57,618 nt of DNA from Hyphococcus sp. (lineage in GTDB: Bacteria; Pseudomonadota; Alphaproteobacteria; Caulobacterales; Parvularculaceae): positions 1-57,618 of the forward strand of contig BQJG01000014.1 of assembly GCA_021604585.1 (NCBI GenBank), written 5' to 3'. The stretch's first letter is position 1. Each line of letters opens with the position of its first letter. The translations under genes and the position numbers were made by a program. Shown here piece after piece: positions 6,976 to 16,062 of the stretch. The notes beneath the pieces were generated by a model. The model saw only the letters and a list, made by a program, of their open reading frames with translations. It made no database searches and had not been told where the DNA came from.

Positions 6976-8634
6976 ATGGCTGCCAAGGAAGTCAAGTTCG
7001 ACGTCGAAGCGCGCGAGAAAATGCTGCGCGGCGTTGATATCCTCGCCAATGCGGTGAAGGTCACGCTCGGCCCGAAAGGCCGTAATGTCGTCATCGAAAA
7101 ATCGTTCGGCGCCCCGCGCACAACGAAAGACGGCGTCACTGTCGCCAAAGAAATCGAGCTTGAAGACAAGTTCGAAAACATGGGCGCGCAGATGGTCCGC
7201 GAAGTCGCGTCGAAAACCAACGACGAAGCCGGCGACGGCACCACCACCGCCACCGTGCTCGCGCAAGCAATCGTCAAGGAAGGCGCCAAATCCGTCGCCG
7301 CTGGCATGAACCCGATGGATCTGAAGCGCGGCATCGAACTCGCCGTGTCGAAAGTTGTTGAAGACATCAAGGCGCGTGCAACGAAAATCGCCTCCTCTTC
7401 TGAAATCGCTCAGGTCGGCACGATTTCCGCGAATGGCGAAAAAGAAATCGGCGAAATGATCGCAAAAGCGATGGAAAAAGTCGGCAATGAAGGCGTCATC
7501 ACCGTTGAAGAAGCCAAAACTGCCGAGACCGAGCTCGATGTTGTCGAAGGCATGCAGTTCGATCGCGGCTACCTGTCGCCTTACTTCATCACCAATGCTG
7601 AGAAGATGATCGCCGAACTGGAAGATCCTTACATTCTTCTGCACGAGAAAAAACTCGGCAACCTTCAGTCGCTGCTGCCGCTTCTGGAAGCGGTGGTTCA
7701 GTCCTCGCGTCCGCTGCTGATCATCGCAGAAGACGTTGAAGGCGAAGCGCTTGCGACCCTCGTCGTGAACAAACTGCGCGGCGGCCTCAAAATCGCTGCT
7801 GTGAAAGCGCCGGGCTTCGGCGATCGCCGCAAAGCGATGCTCGAAGATATCGCGATCCTGACCGGCGGTCAGGTCATCTCCGAAGATCTCGGCATCAAGC
7901 TCGAAAATGTCACGCTCGACATGCTCGGCACCGCCAAGAAAGTGTCGATCAACAAAGACGACACAACCATCGTCGACGGCGCTGGCGCGAAGGCCGACAT
8001 TGAAGGCCGCACCGCACAGATCCGCAAACAGATCGACGACACGACGTCCGATTACGACCGTGAAAAACTGCAAGAGCGTCTGGCGAAACTCGCTGGCGGC
8101 GTTGCTGTCATCAAGGTCGGCGGCGTCACCGAAATGGAAGTGAAAGAACGCAAAGACCGCGTCGATGACGCGCTCAACGCAACCCGCGCGGCTGTCGAAG
8201 AAGGCATCGTTCCGGGCGGCGGTGCGGCTCTGCTGTACGCGTCAAAGGCTCTCGACGGTCTTCAGGGCGTGAACCCTGACCAGACTGCCGGCGTTAACAT
8301 TATCCGTCGCGCATTGCAGGCGCCGATCCGTCAGATCGTTAAGAACGCTGGCGGCGAAGGCTCCATCGTGGTCGGAAAACTGCTTGAGCAAAATGATCCG
8401 CATTTCGGCTTCAATGCGCAGACTGACGAATATATCGATCTGATCAAAGCCGGCATCGTCGATCCGGCCAAAGTTGTCCGTCATGCGCTGCAGGATGCAG
8501 CTTCAGTCGCCGGCCTTCTGATTACGACGGAAGCGATGATTGCCGAAGCGCCAAAAAAAGATAGCGCTGGTGCCGGCGGCGGTATGCCCGGCGGCATGGG
8601 CGGAATGGGCGGCATGGGCGGCATGGACTTCTAG
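6976..8634 (+). CDS. groEL: Chaperonin GroEL
   Basis: Sixty-kDa chaperonin that folds proteins in an ATP-driven double ring. The 552 residues cover the full protein: N-terminal AAKEVKFD, ATP-binding GDGTTTATVLA near 86-96, and the Gly/Met-rich tail ending in GGM repeats and MDF. A ribosome site (AAGGAGAAG) precedes the ATG. It ends 32 bp before a strong terminator, so groES-groEL is a closed two-gene operon. Codon choice is markedly biased to frequently used codons, which produces long meaningless open frames on the opposite strand. Confidence 0.99.
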   Translation: MAAKEVKFDVEAREKMLRGVDILANAVKVTLGPKGRNVVIEKSFGAPRTTKDGVTVAKEIELEDKFENMGAQMVREVASKTNDEAGDGTTTATVLAQAIVKEGAKSVAAGMNPMDLKRGIELAVSKVVEDIKARATKIASSSEIAQVGTISANGEKEIGEMIAKAMEKVGNEGVITVEEAKTAETELDVVEGMQFDRGYLSPYFITNAEKMIAELEDPYILLHEKKLGNLQSLLPLLEAVVQSSRPLLIIAEDVEGEALATLVVNKLRGGLKIAAVKAPGFGDRRKAMLEDIAILTGGQVISEDLGIKLENVTLDMLGTAKKVSINKDDTTIVDGAGAKADIEGRTAQIRKQIDDTTSDYDREKLQERLAKLAGGVAVIKVGGVTEMEVKERKDRVDDALNATRAAVEEGIVPGGGAALLYASKALDGLQGVNPDQTAGVNIIRRALQAPIRQIVKNAGGEGSIVVGKLLEQNDPHFGFNAQTDEYIDLIKAGIVDPAKVVRHALQDAASVAGLLITTEAMIAEAPKKDSAGAGGGMPGGMGGMGGMGGMDF

Positions 8635-8666
8635 TCCGTCCAACCAACCGTTTAGGAGCGTAAACG

Positions 8667-8697
8667 AAAGGGCGGCTCGCAGGAGCCGCCCTTTTTG
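8667..8697 (+). terminator. Rho-independent terminator of groESL
   Basis: A 12-bp perfect stem (AAAGGGCGGCTC with GAGCCGCCCTTT) around a GCAG loop, followed by a T run. Confidence 0.95.
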
Positions 8698-8798
8698 TTT
8701 GCGCTGCAATATACAAGCTATGCGGGAATTTTTGCGCATCAATTGCGCAGGCTCTTGTTTTTGATAAGCTCCGCCGGGGCAATCGGTGGGGCTAATTC

Positions 8799-10925
8799 AT
8801 GACGACGCAAATTCGCGCGATCCGCGCGGCGATGGTTTTTACTTTCCTGTTCTCAATTTTCTTTCCCGCCGCTGCATCGGCGCAGGAAAACGTTGCAGAT
8901 CAACCCGCCCTGCCTGCTGAAGAAATTGCTGACGTAGAACCAGTCGCAGAAAGCGTCGATTACTTCGCGCGTGATTCATTTGCTGTGCGCACGGTTGTCT
9001 GTCCGTTCAAGGGCGCGGTTGAGTACACGCCCGGCGAAATTTCTTGCGGCCGGCTTGAAGTGCCGGAAAATCGCGAGAAGTCCCGTTCACGGATGATCGA
9101 GATTGCGTTCACCAAAATCCACGCGAAAAAACCTGATGACTGGAACGAGGAAGAAGACGGCGAATGGTCAAAGCGCGAAGACCCGATCATTTACCTGACC
9201 GGCGGTCCGGGCGTAAAGGCGCAAGGGTATGTTGCGCGCCTTAAAGATCACGGCGTGCGCAACACGCGCGATCTCTTCATTCTCGAACAACGCGGGATTG
9301 GCTGGTCTGGAGATTACTGCCCTGACTATTCGCTGTTTGACCCTTCCGTAGCGAACACGCCTGTATGGGAAGACTATCAGCGCGCGCCTTTGGAGGCGAT
9401 GGAATCATGTTTTGCCAAGGCGAAAGCCGCGCGGGTCGACCTGTCCGGCTACTCGTCGGTTGAAAACGCTCGTGACGTGAAGGCGCTGCGTCAGGCGCTC
9501 GGCTATGAGCAATGGAACGTCTGGGGCATTTCATATGGCTCTATTTTGGGTCAGGCCTATCTGAAAGAAGACCCCGAAGGCATTCGCGCTGCGGTCATCG
9601 ACGCCATCGTCCCGCTACAACAAGATGTAACCTTTCATCACATTGCGCGCTATTATGATCGTGTGCTGACAATGATCGAAGATGCATGCAAAGCGGATAA
9701 AGCTTGCGCTGGTAACTTTCCCGATCTGATCGCCAATTACAAAAACGCCATCAAGGCCGTGGCGGCCGCGCCGATTGAAATCGACGCTATCGATGAAGAA
9801 CTTTTCCCGTCAGGCAAAGCCTATATTTATCATGACCTGATTGGCGCGGCGCCATTCTCATTATTCTACGAACAAAAAAACTACCCCGCAATGCCGGCTT
9901 TTATCGCGGCGCTAACCCGCATGGTCGAAGAGAAGAATTACGACGCGTTGCGCATCATCACCGCCGGCGGCAGCCCAGCCGTCGATATCAGCCAGGGCAT
10001 GTATGACGCCATCGCCTGCAATGATGGCTGGCACCCCGGCATAAAGAAATCATTCGAGGAAGATGGCTTGGATCATCCCGTTCTCTCGATGATTTTTGGC
10101 GATCCGGCGCTGGCGGACGAGCAGGCGCAGATTTGCCGCCGTTATGGCGCGATCGCACGACCGGCCGAGGACTACCTCGCAGTTGAAACAGACATCCGGA
10201 CGCTGATTGTTGAAGGCGCCATGGATCCGATCACGCCGCCGCCGCTGGCGAAAACCATCCTGCCCGGCTTTTCCAACGGGACTTATGTCGAATTCGCCTT
10301 TGCCGGCCACGGCCCAACCCGCTCGGTCGAATGCGCAGGAGAATTCTTGACGAAATTTTATGACGACCCCAATGGCGAGCTCGACATGACATGCCCGGAA
10401 AGCATGGAAGCGCCGGATTTTGCCGGGCCGTTCTTTGAGACCAGCGCCATTGCAAACATTGGCGCTCTTGCAGCTGATAGCGACAAGAAAAAACTACTGG
10501 TCCCGGCCCTCTGGGTCGGATTGCCGGCAATCGTGTTTTTGTTCGGCGCGATAATCTTCACCATTGCGCCCGTCGCACGCGTCATCAATCGTTCAGGCGG
10601 TCACTCTACGAGCGGCGCGCGCCTGATCGCCTGGGCCACATCGCTGGCGGGCGCCGCCTCGATTGGCGGCATCGGCGCCGGCATCGCAATGACAGCGCAG
10701 GAAAACCCGCTCCTGCTGCTGGTCGGTCTTCCGGGCTGGACGATGTGGTTCGCCATTGCGGGGCTGCTGGCCGGTCCTTTGGGCGCGTTCCTGTTGTGGA
10801 CGACCTTGCGCGCCAGAATGCGCGTGGCCTTGCCCGTGGGCGTCTTACTCGGCCTGCTCCTGACCGGTGCGGCCGGCATTGCATTTGCTATTTGGCTCGC
10901 AATGTGGGGCTTTCTACCCTTTTAG
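8799..10925 (+). CDS. Secreted alpha/beta hydrolase (prolyl-aminopeptidase/TAP-like) with C-terminal membrane domain
   Basis: Protein of 708 residues with an N-terminal signal peptide ending near AAASA (about residue 29). The hydrolase domain (about 65-530) shows the GGPG oxyanion motif, QRGIGWSG, the nucleophile elbow GISYGS with Ser245, Asp476 in the AMDPITPP motif and His504 in AGHGPTRS: a complete triad in the order of proline iminopeptidase and TAP-like peptidases. After a charged linker come about four hydrophobic helices (roughly 565-590, 605-630, 640-665 and 680-705), unusual for this family and implying a periplasmic enzyme fixed to the inner membrane. The substrate is probably a small peptide or ester; this is inference. 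It stands alone behind the groEL terminator. Confidence 0.88.
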   Translation: MTTQIRAIRAAMVFTFLFSIFFPAAASAQENVADQPALPAEEIADVEPVAESVDYFARDSFAVRTVVCPFKGAVEYTPGEISCGRLEVPENREKSRSRMIEIAFTKIHAKKPDDWNEEEDGEWSKREDPIIYLTGGPGVKAQGYVARLKDHGVRNTRDLFILEQRGIGWSGDYCPDYSLFDPSVANTPVWEDYQRAPLEAMESCFAKAKAARVDLSGYSSVENARDVKALRQALGYEQWNVWGISYGSILGQAYLKEDPEGIRAAVIDAIVPLQQDVTFHHIARYYDRVLTMIEDACKADKACAGNFPDLIANYKNAIKAVAAAPIEIDAIDEELFPSGKAYIYHDLIGAAPFSLFYEQKNYPAMPAFIAALTRMVEEKNYDALRIITAGGSPAVDISQGMYDAIACNDGWHPGIKKSFEEDGLDHPVLSMIFGDPALADEQAQICRRYGAIARPAEDYLAVETDIRTLIVEGAMDPITPPPLAKTILPGFSNGTYVEFAFAGHGPTRSVECAGEFLTKFYDDPNGELDMTCPESMEAPDFAGPFFETSAIANIGALAADSDKKKLLVPALWVGLPAIVFLFGAIIFTIAPVARVINRSGGHSTSGARLIAWATSLAGAASIGGIGAGIAMTAQENPLLLLVGLPGWTMWFAIAGLLAGPLGAFLLWTTLRARMRVALPVGVLLGLLLTGAAGIAFAIWLAMWGFLPF

Positions 10926-10960
10926 GGCCGACTCTTTTCCTTGACCGGAAGCAATCCAGA

Positions 10961-10987
10961 AAGGCGGCTCAACAGGGCCGCTTTTTT
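10961..10987 (+). terminator. Terminator-like hairpin after the hydrolase gene
   Basis: GCGGC at 10964-10968 pairs with GCCGC at 10977-10981 across an 8-base loop, followed by six T. The stem is only 5 bp plus possible A-T pairs, so strength is moderate. Confidence 0.6.
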
Positions 10988-11047
10988 GCGTCGCCGCCTT
11001 GCGCCGTTCTGCGTGCGGGAGCAGAAGGCGCAGCGAGGACTTAAATC

Positions 11048-11689
11048 ATGCTGCAAACAATCCTGCCCGCTTTCACCGCTGCGTTCGTCACGCTTTTTAT
11101 CGTGATCGATCCGATATTGGTCACACCGATCTTCGCCTCGCTGACCAAAGGCGATGCGCCGCGCGAGCGACTGCGCATCGCCTTCATGGCGTCGATCTAC
11201 GCCGCCGGCACGCTTTTGTTGTTCGGGTTTATCGGCAACACCACGTTGCACCATCTCGGCGTGACGCTGGAAGCGTTCCGGGCCGCCATGGGCATTATCC
11301 TGTTCATTATGGGCTTCCGGATGTTCTTTGATCCTGACAGTGAGACCCAGGCGAAAACGCCAGGACCGAAAGCCTCAGCCCGCGACAACATTGCTTTCTT
11401 TCCGCTCGCCATGCCGATGCTGGCCGGGCCCGGCGCCATCGCCACCATCATGTTGCTCATGGGACCGGGCATCACCACGCTGGACAAGATTGCGACCATC
11501 GCCGCCATGATCATCGTGCTGATTATCGCTGTAATTATGATGGCGTTTGCAAGCCGTATTGGCGACGCGTTAGGCCGCACGGGGATGAACGCCATCACGC
11601 GCATTCTCGGCATGTTGTTAATGGCTTTATCGACGCAATATGTATTTGACGGTGTGCGTGTTGGCATTCTCGAAAAAATCGCCGCATAG
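11048..11689 (+). CDS. MarC-family integral membrane protein
   Basis: Inner-membrane protein of 213 residues with about six hydrophobic helices. The start (AFVTLFIVIDPILVTPIF) with Asp-Pro in the first helix, the FRAAMGIILFIMGFRMFF segment, and PLAMPMLAGPGAIATIM in the middle are diagnostic of MarC/UPF0056. The family was once linked to antibiotic resistance but that claim was withdrawn, and the physiological role is unknown. GAGGA lies upstream of the ATG. It converges on the minus-strand gene ending at 11710. Confidence 0.93.
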   Translation: MLQTILPAFTAAFVTLFIVIDPILVTPIFASLTKGDAPRERLRIAFMASIYAAGTLLLFGFIGNTTLHHLGVTLEAFRAAMGIILFIMGFRMFFDPDSETQAKTPGPKASARDNIAFFPLAMPMLAGPGAIATIMLLMGPGITTLDKIATIAAMIIVLIIAVIMMAFASRIGDALGRTGMNAITRILGMLLMALSTQYVFDGVRVGILEKIAA

Positions 11690-11709
11690 AAAACGCCCGG
11701 AAATTTGCA

Positions 11710-12144
11710 CTACTCGAGCACCGACCGCGTTTCAGCGTACCCATTGTCTCCGGGGCTGGCTCCATAGCGCAACGTGCCGCCGCGAAGGCTGGCGCCGGAT
11801 CCGTCGCCGGCGCAAACAAAACGCGTAACTCGCGGCGCCTTGCCTTTTCGGCACGCCGCTTCCAAAGCGGAAAGCGCGCCGTCGCAAGAGGCGGCGATGC
11901 TTGCGCCGTCGGGCCAATCCGCCGCCGTGCGCCAATCGATCATCACGTCGATATTCGAGCCGCAAACTGATTGCGTGAAAGCCGCTTCACGTTCCAAGGC
12001 GCGCTCTTCCGACTGTTGCGCCCGCGACTCCCGCAGGGACTGCGCCGCAGCCGGCGCCGCAGCGCCCGCCAGAAGCGATGTCAGCATCAGCGCGGAAAGC
12101 GCCCTCGCTGCGGAAAATCCGGATATGCCTGAAGCATTCGCCAT
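11710..12144 (-). CDS. Secreted hypothetical protein with paired cysteines
   Basis: Unrecognised protein of 144 residues. A signal peptide covers about residues 1-35, with a hydrophobic stretch ending in AAPAAAQ. The mature part starts with a charged helical segment (Arg/Glu/Gln-rich) followed by a small domain with four cysteines, which may form two disulfides in the periplasm. ATG 12144 is used because GAGAGGCGAG precedes it; the longer frame begins with TTG. No family is recognised. It lies 83 bp downstream of another secreted unknown on the same strand and may be co-transcribed with it. Confidence 0.65.
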   Translation of the reverse strand: MANASGISGFSAARALSALMLTSLLAGAAAPAAAQSLRESRAQQSEERALEREAAFTQSVCGSNIDVMIDWRTAADWPDGASIAASCDGALSALEAACRKGKAPRVTRFVCAGDGSGASLRGGTLRYGASPGDNGYAETRSVLE

Positions 12145-12227
12145 TAAAGAAATCTCGCCTCTCAATGCGGCTGTTTTAAGACCGAATACTGTTCAATTCC
12201 TAACCGCCGCCCAAATTTTGCGGGATT

Positions 12228-13130
12228 TTAGAGTGTTTCTTCGAGAAAATTCGCCACGGCGGTCGACGATGGGCGGCCATTCGCATCCTGATTCGGGACA
12301 TAGACGATCTCGAGAATGGAGCCGTTGAGACCCACTTCCGGCGCAGCGCCCGGCAGGAACGCAACGCGCTTGATGCGATCGGCAACCGCGCGCGCGCCAA
12401 TCGGATCGTCGGCCACGCTGGCGATCCCTTTTGCAGCCGTCAGCACAGCATCACACAAAACGGCGGCATTGGCGCCGGCAGCCCGGCGTCCGGCCCCGAC
12501 ATCAAAAAAGATCGGCGACCCGATAAGCGCGCCCACATGCACCGACGCTGACTGCGCCCGGCGGCGGGCGGATTCATAATCTTCAAAGACGAGTGACAAT
12601 GGGCGATCATCGCCAAAGGATTTTGACGCCGCGATCCCATGCGTCTCGCCAGGCCAGAACACGGTTGCGCCGCCATAAGCAGCGATGCGCAACAAGGTCT
12701 CGCCTTCTGCAGTTTTATAAATGACGTCACCGCGCGGCGCGCGCGTTGCACTCAGCAAATGAATTTCCGGCGAGCCGCCAACGCCGTCGATGGTGCAATC
12801 AAAGCGCGTGTCTTCGGGAGAGCACAGAAAACGCACCCTCGCATTGGCGCCGCGTTCTTCAAACAGAAACACCCTATCATCGCTAGTCAGCACATAGCGT
12901 TCCACCGCCCGCGCCGGACTATACTCGCTGACCCGTTCGCGGCGTTTGCCAACCAGCGCCGAGAATGGATTGTCCGCTTGCTGAGCAAGTTTGATCGGCG
13001 GCGGCGCTTGATCAGCGGCGACAGGACCGGACTGGTTTTGCCCGGCGAATGCCGGCGCATGCGCCAACACGCCCGCAAGAGCGGCGCAAAGCGTAATCGT
13101 ACTAATCCGTCGGACGCAAAACCCGGTCAA
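12228..13130 (-). CDS. Secreted hypothetical protein (possibly DUF4908-like)
   Basis: About 300 residues with a signal peptide ending near APAFAGQ. The mature part begins with a Pro/Gln-rich linker, then contains a beta-rich domain with two cysteines in a LCSPEDTRFDC pattern, and a C-terminal half with an AVLCDAV helix. The layout resembles an uncharacterised family in Caulobacterales (DUF4908), a recollection not verified here. No ATG is available near the signal peptide: a TTG at 13130, six bases after AGGAG, is the most plausible start, with a further TTG at 13148. The function is unknown; export to the periplasm is well supported. Confidence 0.68.
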   Translation of the reverse strand: MTGFCVRRISTITLCAALAGVLAHAPAFAGQNQSGPVAADQAPPPIKLAQQADNPFSALVGKRRERVSEYSPARAVERYVLTSDDRVFLFEERGANARVRFLCSPEDTRFDCTIDGVGGSPEIHLLSATRAPRGDVIYKTAEGETLLRIAAYGGATVFWPGETHGIAASKSFGDDRPLSLVFEDYESARRRAQSASVHVGALIGSPIFFDVGAGRRAAGANAAVLCDAVLTAAKGIASVADDPIGARAVADRIKRVAFLPGAAPEVGLNGSILEIVYVPNQDANGRPSSTAVANFLEETL

Positions 13131-13183
13131 CCAAGGCTCCTGACACAAGCAATCATGGGCTTACCTTAGGTGCTGAATTTGGT

Positions 13184-13222
13184 GAAAAAAGGGCTTCGGC
13201 GCTAAATTTCGGCCCGAAGCCC
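13184..13222 (-). terminator. Rho-independent terminator of phbAB
   Basis: On the minus strand GGGCTTCGG (13222-13214) pairs with CCGAAGCCC (13199-13191), followed by six T. It lies 34 bp past the phbB stop. Confidence 0.85.
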
Positions 13223-13255
13223 TGTTAAACTTCAATATCTTAGCCCGGATTTGGC

Positions 13256-13981
13256 TTAAGCCGCGATATACTGGCCGCCATTGGCGGTAAGAACGGCGCC
13301 CGTGATGAATCCCGCGTTTTCATCCGCCAGGAAAGCGACGCAATTGCCAATTTCACCCGCCGTTCCAAGCCGGCCGACAGGAATTTGCGCTGTGATTTTC
13401 TTCAGCACATCCTCGCTCATGGCCGCGACCATTTCCGTCGCGATATAGCCCGGTGCAACCGCATTAACGGTGACGCCTTTGAAGGCGCCCTCCTGCGCCA
13501 GCGCCCGGGTGAAGCCGATCATGCCCGCCTTGGCGGCGGAATAGTTGGTCTGTCCCATCTGTCCTTTTTGGCCGTTGATTGAGGAGATGTTGACGATGCG
13601 CCCAAAGCCGCGCTCGCGCATGCCCGGAAACACCTGATGGGTCATGTTGAAGACGCTATCGAGATCGGCGCGCATCACCTCCGCCCACTGGCCGGGCGTC
13701 ATTTTGTGAAACATGCCGTCACGAGTAATGCCTGCATTGTTGACGAGGATGTCTGTCGGACCTTGAGCGGATTCAATTTCTGCAACGCCGGCTTTGCAAC
13801 TTTCGTAGTCGCCAACATCCCATTTGAAAACATTGACGCCAGTCTCAGCTTTGAAAGCCGCCGCCGCTTCGTCATTGCCAGCATAGGTCGCCGCGACCGT
13901 AACGCCTTTGTTTTTAAGCGCCAGCGTTATTTCACGGCCGATGCCGCGCGTGCCGCCAGTTACAATTGCTGTCCTCGCCAT
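13256..13981 (-). CDS. phbB: Acetoacetyl-CoA reductase (PHB synthesis)
   Basis: NADPH-dependent short-chain dehydrogenase that reduces acetoacetyl-CoA to (R)-3-hydroxybutyryl-CoA, the monomer for polyhydroxybutyrate. Nucleotide-binding TGGTRGIG is at 8-15, the structural NNAG at 81-84, and the catalytic residues are Ser134, Tyr147 and Lys151. NISSINGQKGQMGQTNYSAAKAG separates PhbB from the similar FabG. The length of 241 is typical. It follows phbA by 53 bp on the same strand and is closed by a terminator; phaR starts divergently beyond phbA. No PHB synthase gene (phaC) is in the window. Confidence 0.96.
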   Translation of the reverse strand: MARTAIVTGGTRGIGREITLALKNKGVTVAATYAGNDEAAAAFKAETGVNVFKWDVGDYESCKAGVAEIESAQGPTDILVNNAGITRDGMFHKMTPGQWAEVMRADLDSVFNMTHQVFPGMRERGFGRIVNISSINGQKGQMGQTNYSAAKAGMIGFTRALAQEGAFKGVTVNAVAPGYIATEMVAAMSEDVLKKITAQIPVGRLGTAGEIGNCVAFLADENAGFITGAVLTANGGQYIAA

Positions 13982-14034
13982 ATCGTTTCTCCCTGTATTG
14001 TTTTTTTATTCTCACCCGTTCCTTCGCGTTGGCC

Positions 14035-15210
14035 TTAGCGTTCGACGCAAAGCGCAACGCCCATGCCGCCGCCGATGCAAAGCGTCGCTAGGCCTTTCGA
14101 CTTGCCCGAGCGGTTGAGCTCATAGAGCAACGTCGTCAGGATGCGCGCGCCGGAAGCGCCGATGGGGTGGCCGATGGCGATGGCGCCGCCATTGACGTTT
14201 ACCTTCGAGGCGTCCCAACCGAGCTCCTTGCCGACCGCGAGCGCCTGCGCCGCAAAGGCTTCGTTGGCTTCGATCAGATCAAGATCATCCAGCGTCCAAC
14301 CGGCTTTTTCAAGCGCGATGCGCGAAGCGGGAGCCGGTCCGATACCCATAATTGACGGATCAACGCCGCAATGCGCCCATGAAGCGATGCGCGCGAGCGG
14401 CGTCAGGCCGCGTTTATCCGCTTCTTTTTCCGACATGACGATCAATGCTGCAGCGCCGTCATTGATCCCCGATGCGTTTGCCGCCGTTACGCTGCCGCCG
14501 TCACGTTTAAACGCAGGTTTTAGCCCCGACACGCCGTCGATGGTCGCGCCGTCGCGAATATATTCGTCCGTATCGAACACAATATCGCCCTTGCGCGTTT
14601 TGATGGTGACGCCAACAATTTCGTCTTTAAATTTTCCGGCTTTCTTTGCCGCTTCCGCCTTGTTCTGGCTCGCCACCGCAAAGGCGTCTTGCTCTTCGCG
14701 CGTGATCTGATATTTTTCGGCGAGATTTTCTGCGGTCATGCCCATGTGGTAGTCGTTAAAGACGTCCCAAAGACCATCCGTAATCATTGTGTCGGTGAAA
14801 CTTTTCGGGCCCATTTTCACGCCTTCACGTAAATGCGCCGTATGCGGAGCAAGCGACATATTCTCATGTCCGCCGGCCGCCACGATTTTTGCGTCGCCCA
14901 ATTGCACCGCCTGCGCCGCTAAAGCGACAGCCCGAAGACCCGATCCGCAAACCTGATTGATTGTCATGGCCGGCTTTTCCTGTGCGATCCCTGCGCCGAT
15001 GGACGCCTGACGAGCCGTGTTCTGGCCCTGACCCGCAGAAAGCACATGCCCCATGACGGTCTCGTCGATATCGCCACCCGACAACCCGGCTCGCGCCATC
15101 GCCTCCGCGATCACGGTTTCCCCGAGCTTTACGGCCGGAACCGTGCTCAATCCGCCACCGAAAGACCCGACGCCTGTTCGCGCCGCCGAAACGATTACCG
15201 CCCCACTCAT
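14035..15210 (-). CDS. phbA: Acetyl-CoA C-acetyltransferase (beta-ketothiolase)
   Basis: Condenses two acetyl-CoA into acetoacetyl-CoA, the first step of PHB synthesis. Thiolase active-site residues are visible: Cys88 in NQVCGSG, His348 in IGHPIGASGAR and Cys378 in CIGGGMG. The length of 391 matches biosynthetic thiolases. It is the first gene of the phbAB operon and its promoter must lie in the 15211-15443 gap shared with the divergent phaR. Members of this family can also act in ketone-body or amino-acid breakdown; pairing with phbB and phaR supports the PHB role. Confidence 0.97.
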   Translation of the reverse strand: MSGAVIVSAARTGVGSFGGGLSTVPAVKLGETVIAEAMARAGLSGGDIDETVMGHVLSAGQGQNTARQASIGAGIAQEKPAMTINQVCGSGLRAVALAAQAVQLGDAKIVAAGGHENMSLAPHTAHLREGVKMGPKSFTDTMITDGLWDVFNDYHMGMTAENLAEKYQITREEQDAFAVASQNKAEAAKKAGKFKDEIVGVTIKTRKGDIVFDTDEYIRDGATIDGVSGLKPAFKRDGGSVTAANASGINDGAAALIVMSEKEADKRGLTPLARIASWAHCGVDPSIMGIGPAPASRIALEKAGWTLDDLDLIEANEAFAAQALAVGKELGWDASKVNVNGGAIAIGHPIGASGARILTTLLYELNRSGKSKGLATLCIGGGMGVALCVER

Positions 15211-15353
15211 GTGAGCCTCCTGACTAATGTTAAGCGCTCAAATCGCCGCCAAAGCCTAGGGCTCGGGCTTCTTTTGGGCGCGAAGGATAAACAATCTCAA
15301 TGACTTACCGTCACGAAAACTTATGGTTAACGCGTATGCAAACCTTATTTTCA

Positions 15354-15363
15354 TGCTATAGCA
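15354..15363. promoter_or_regulatory. Candidate palindromic operator upstream of phaR
   Basis: TGCTATAGCA is a perfect 10-base palindrome 80 bp before the phaR start, in the only gap shared by phbAB and phaR. PhaR proteins bind TGC/GCA-containing inverted repeats and control their own gene; this site fits loosely. It could equally be a -10 element. Confidence 0.3.
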
Positions 15364-15443
15364 GGTTTAGCAAGCGCACAAAATCACTGCGCCGCGGCGC
15401 CACGCCTCTTCTGCGGCGCCGAAGGCGACGGGAGGGCACATAT

Positions 15444-16049
15444 ATGACAGAAAAATCCAAGGCACGCTCAAAGGGCGAAGGCGAAGCGGTCGTCATCAAA
15501 AAATACGCAAACCGGCGCCTCTACAATACATCGACGTCTTCCTATGTGACGCTCGATTTTCTCGCTGAGATGGTCAAAGCAGGCGAAGATTTCGTCGTCT
15601 ATGATGCAAAATCCGGCGAAGACATTACGCATTCTGTGTTGACCCAGATCATCTTTGAAGAAGAGAGCAAGGGTCAGAATCTGTTGCCGATTCAGTTCCT
15701 GCGCCAGCTCATCCAGTTTTACGGCGATAGCCTGCAATCATTTGTGCCGTCCTATCTTGAAATGAGCATGGACGCGTTTTCGCGTAATCAGGATGAAATG
15801 CGCGGACGGATGCGGGATGCCTTTGGCGGCGCGCCGGGCTTCACGATGTTTGAAGACAGCGTCCGCAAAAATATGGAGCTTTACGAACAGGCGATGAAAA
15901 TGTTTTCACCGCTTGGCGGCCCTGCCTATGCGCCGCAACGGGCAAGCGCCACACCAAAAACGGATTCCGATGACGACACGGATATCAATGCGTTGAAGTC
16001 ACAAGTCGCCGCATTGCAGCGCAAGCTGGATAAGCTCGAGGGCGAGTAA
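15444..16049 (+). CDS. phaR: Polyhydroxyalkanoate synthesis regulator PhaR
   Basis: Regulator that binds PHB granules and the promoters of phasin and PHB genes; release from DNA occurs when it binds nascent polymer (family knowledge). The N-terminal DNA-binding domain is clear: VVIKKYANRRLYNTSTSSYV at about 15-34, then DFLAEMVKAGEDFVVYDAKSGEDITHSVLTQII. A Glu-rich middle and a C-terminal coiled coil (KSQVAALQRKLDKL) follow. The 201-residue form from ATG 15444, eight bases after GGAGGG, is chosen; the open frame extends 48 basic residues further upstream but these do not resemble PhaR. It diverges from phbAB. Confidence 0.95.
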   Translation: MTEKSKARSKGEGEAVVIKKYANRRLYNTSTSSYVTLDFLAEMVKAGEDFVVYDAKSGEDITHSVLTQIIFEEESKGQNLLPIQFLRQLIQFYGDSLQSFVPSYLEMSMDAFSRNQDEMRGRMRDAFGGAPGFTMFEDSVRKNMELYEQAMKMFSPLGGPAYAPQRASATPKTDSDDDTDINALKSQVAALQRKLDKLEGE

Positions 16050-16062
16050 AATCGAAGGCGGC

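Noticed and set aside
6973..8073. 366-residue open frame opposite groEL
   Set aside because: It exactly shadows the strongly codon-biased groEL, is Phe/Asp/His-rich without family resemblance and lacks a ribosome site.
8575..8634. Short repeats (GGCGGCATGGGC-like) at the groEL end
   Set aside because: They encode the normal Gly-Gly-Met tail of GroEL and are not a repeat array or CRISPR.
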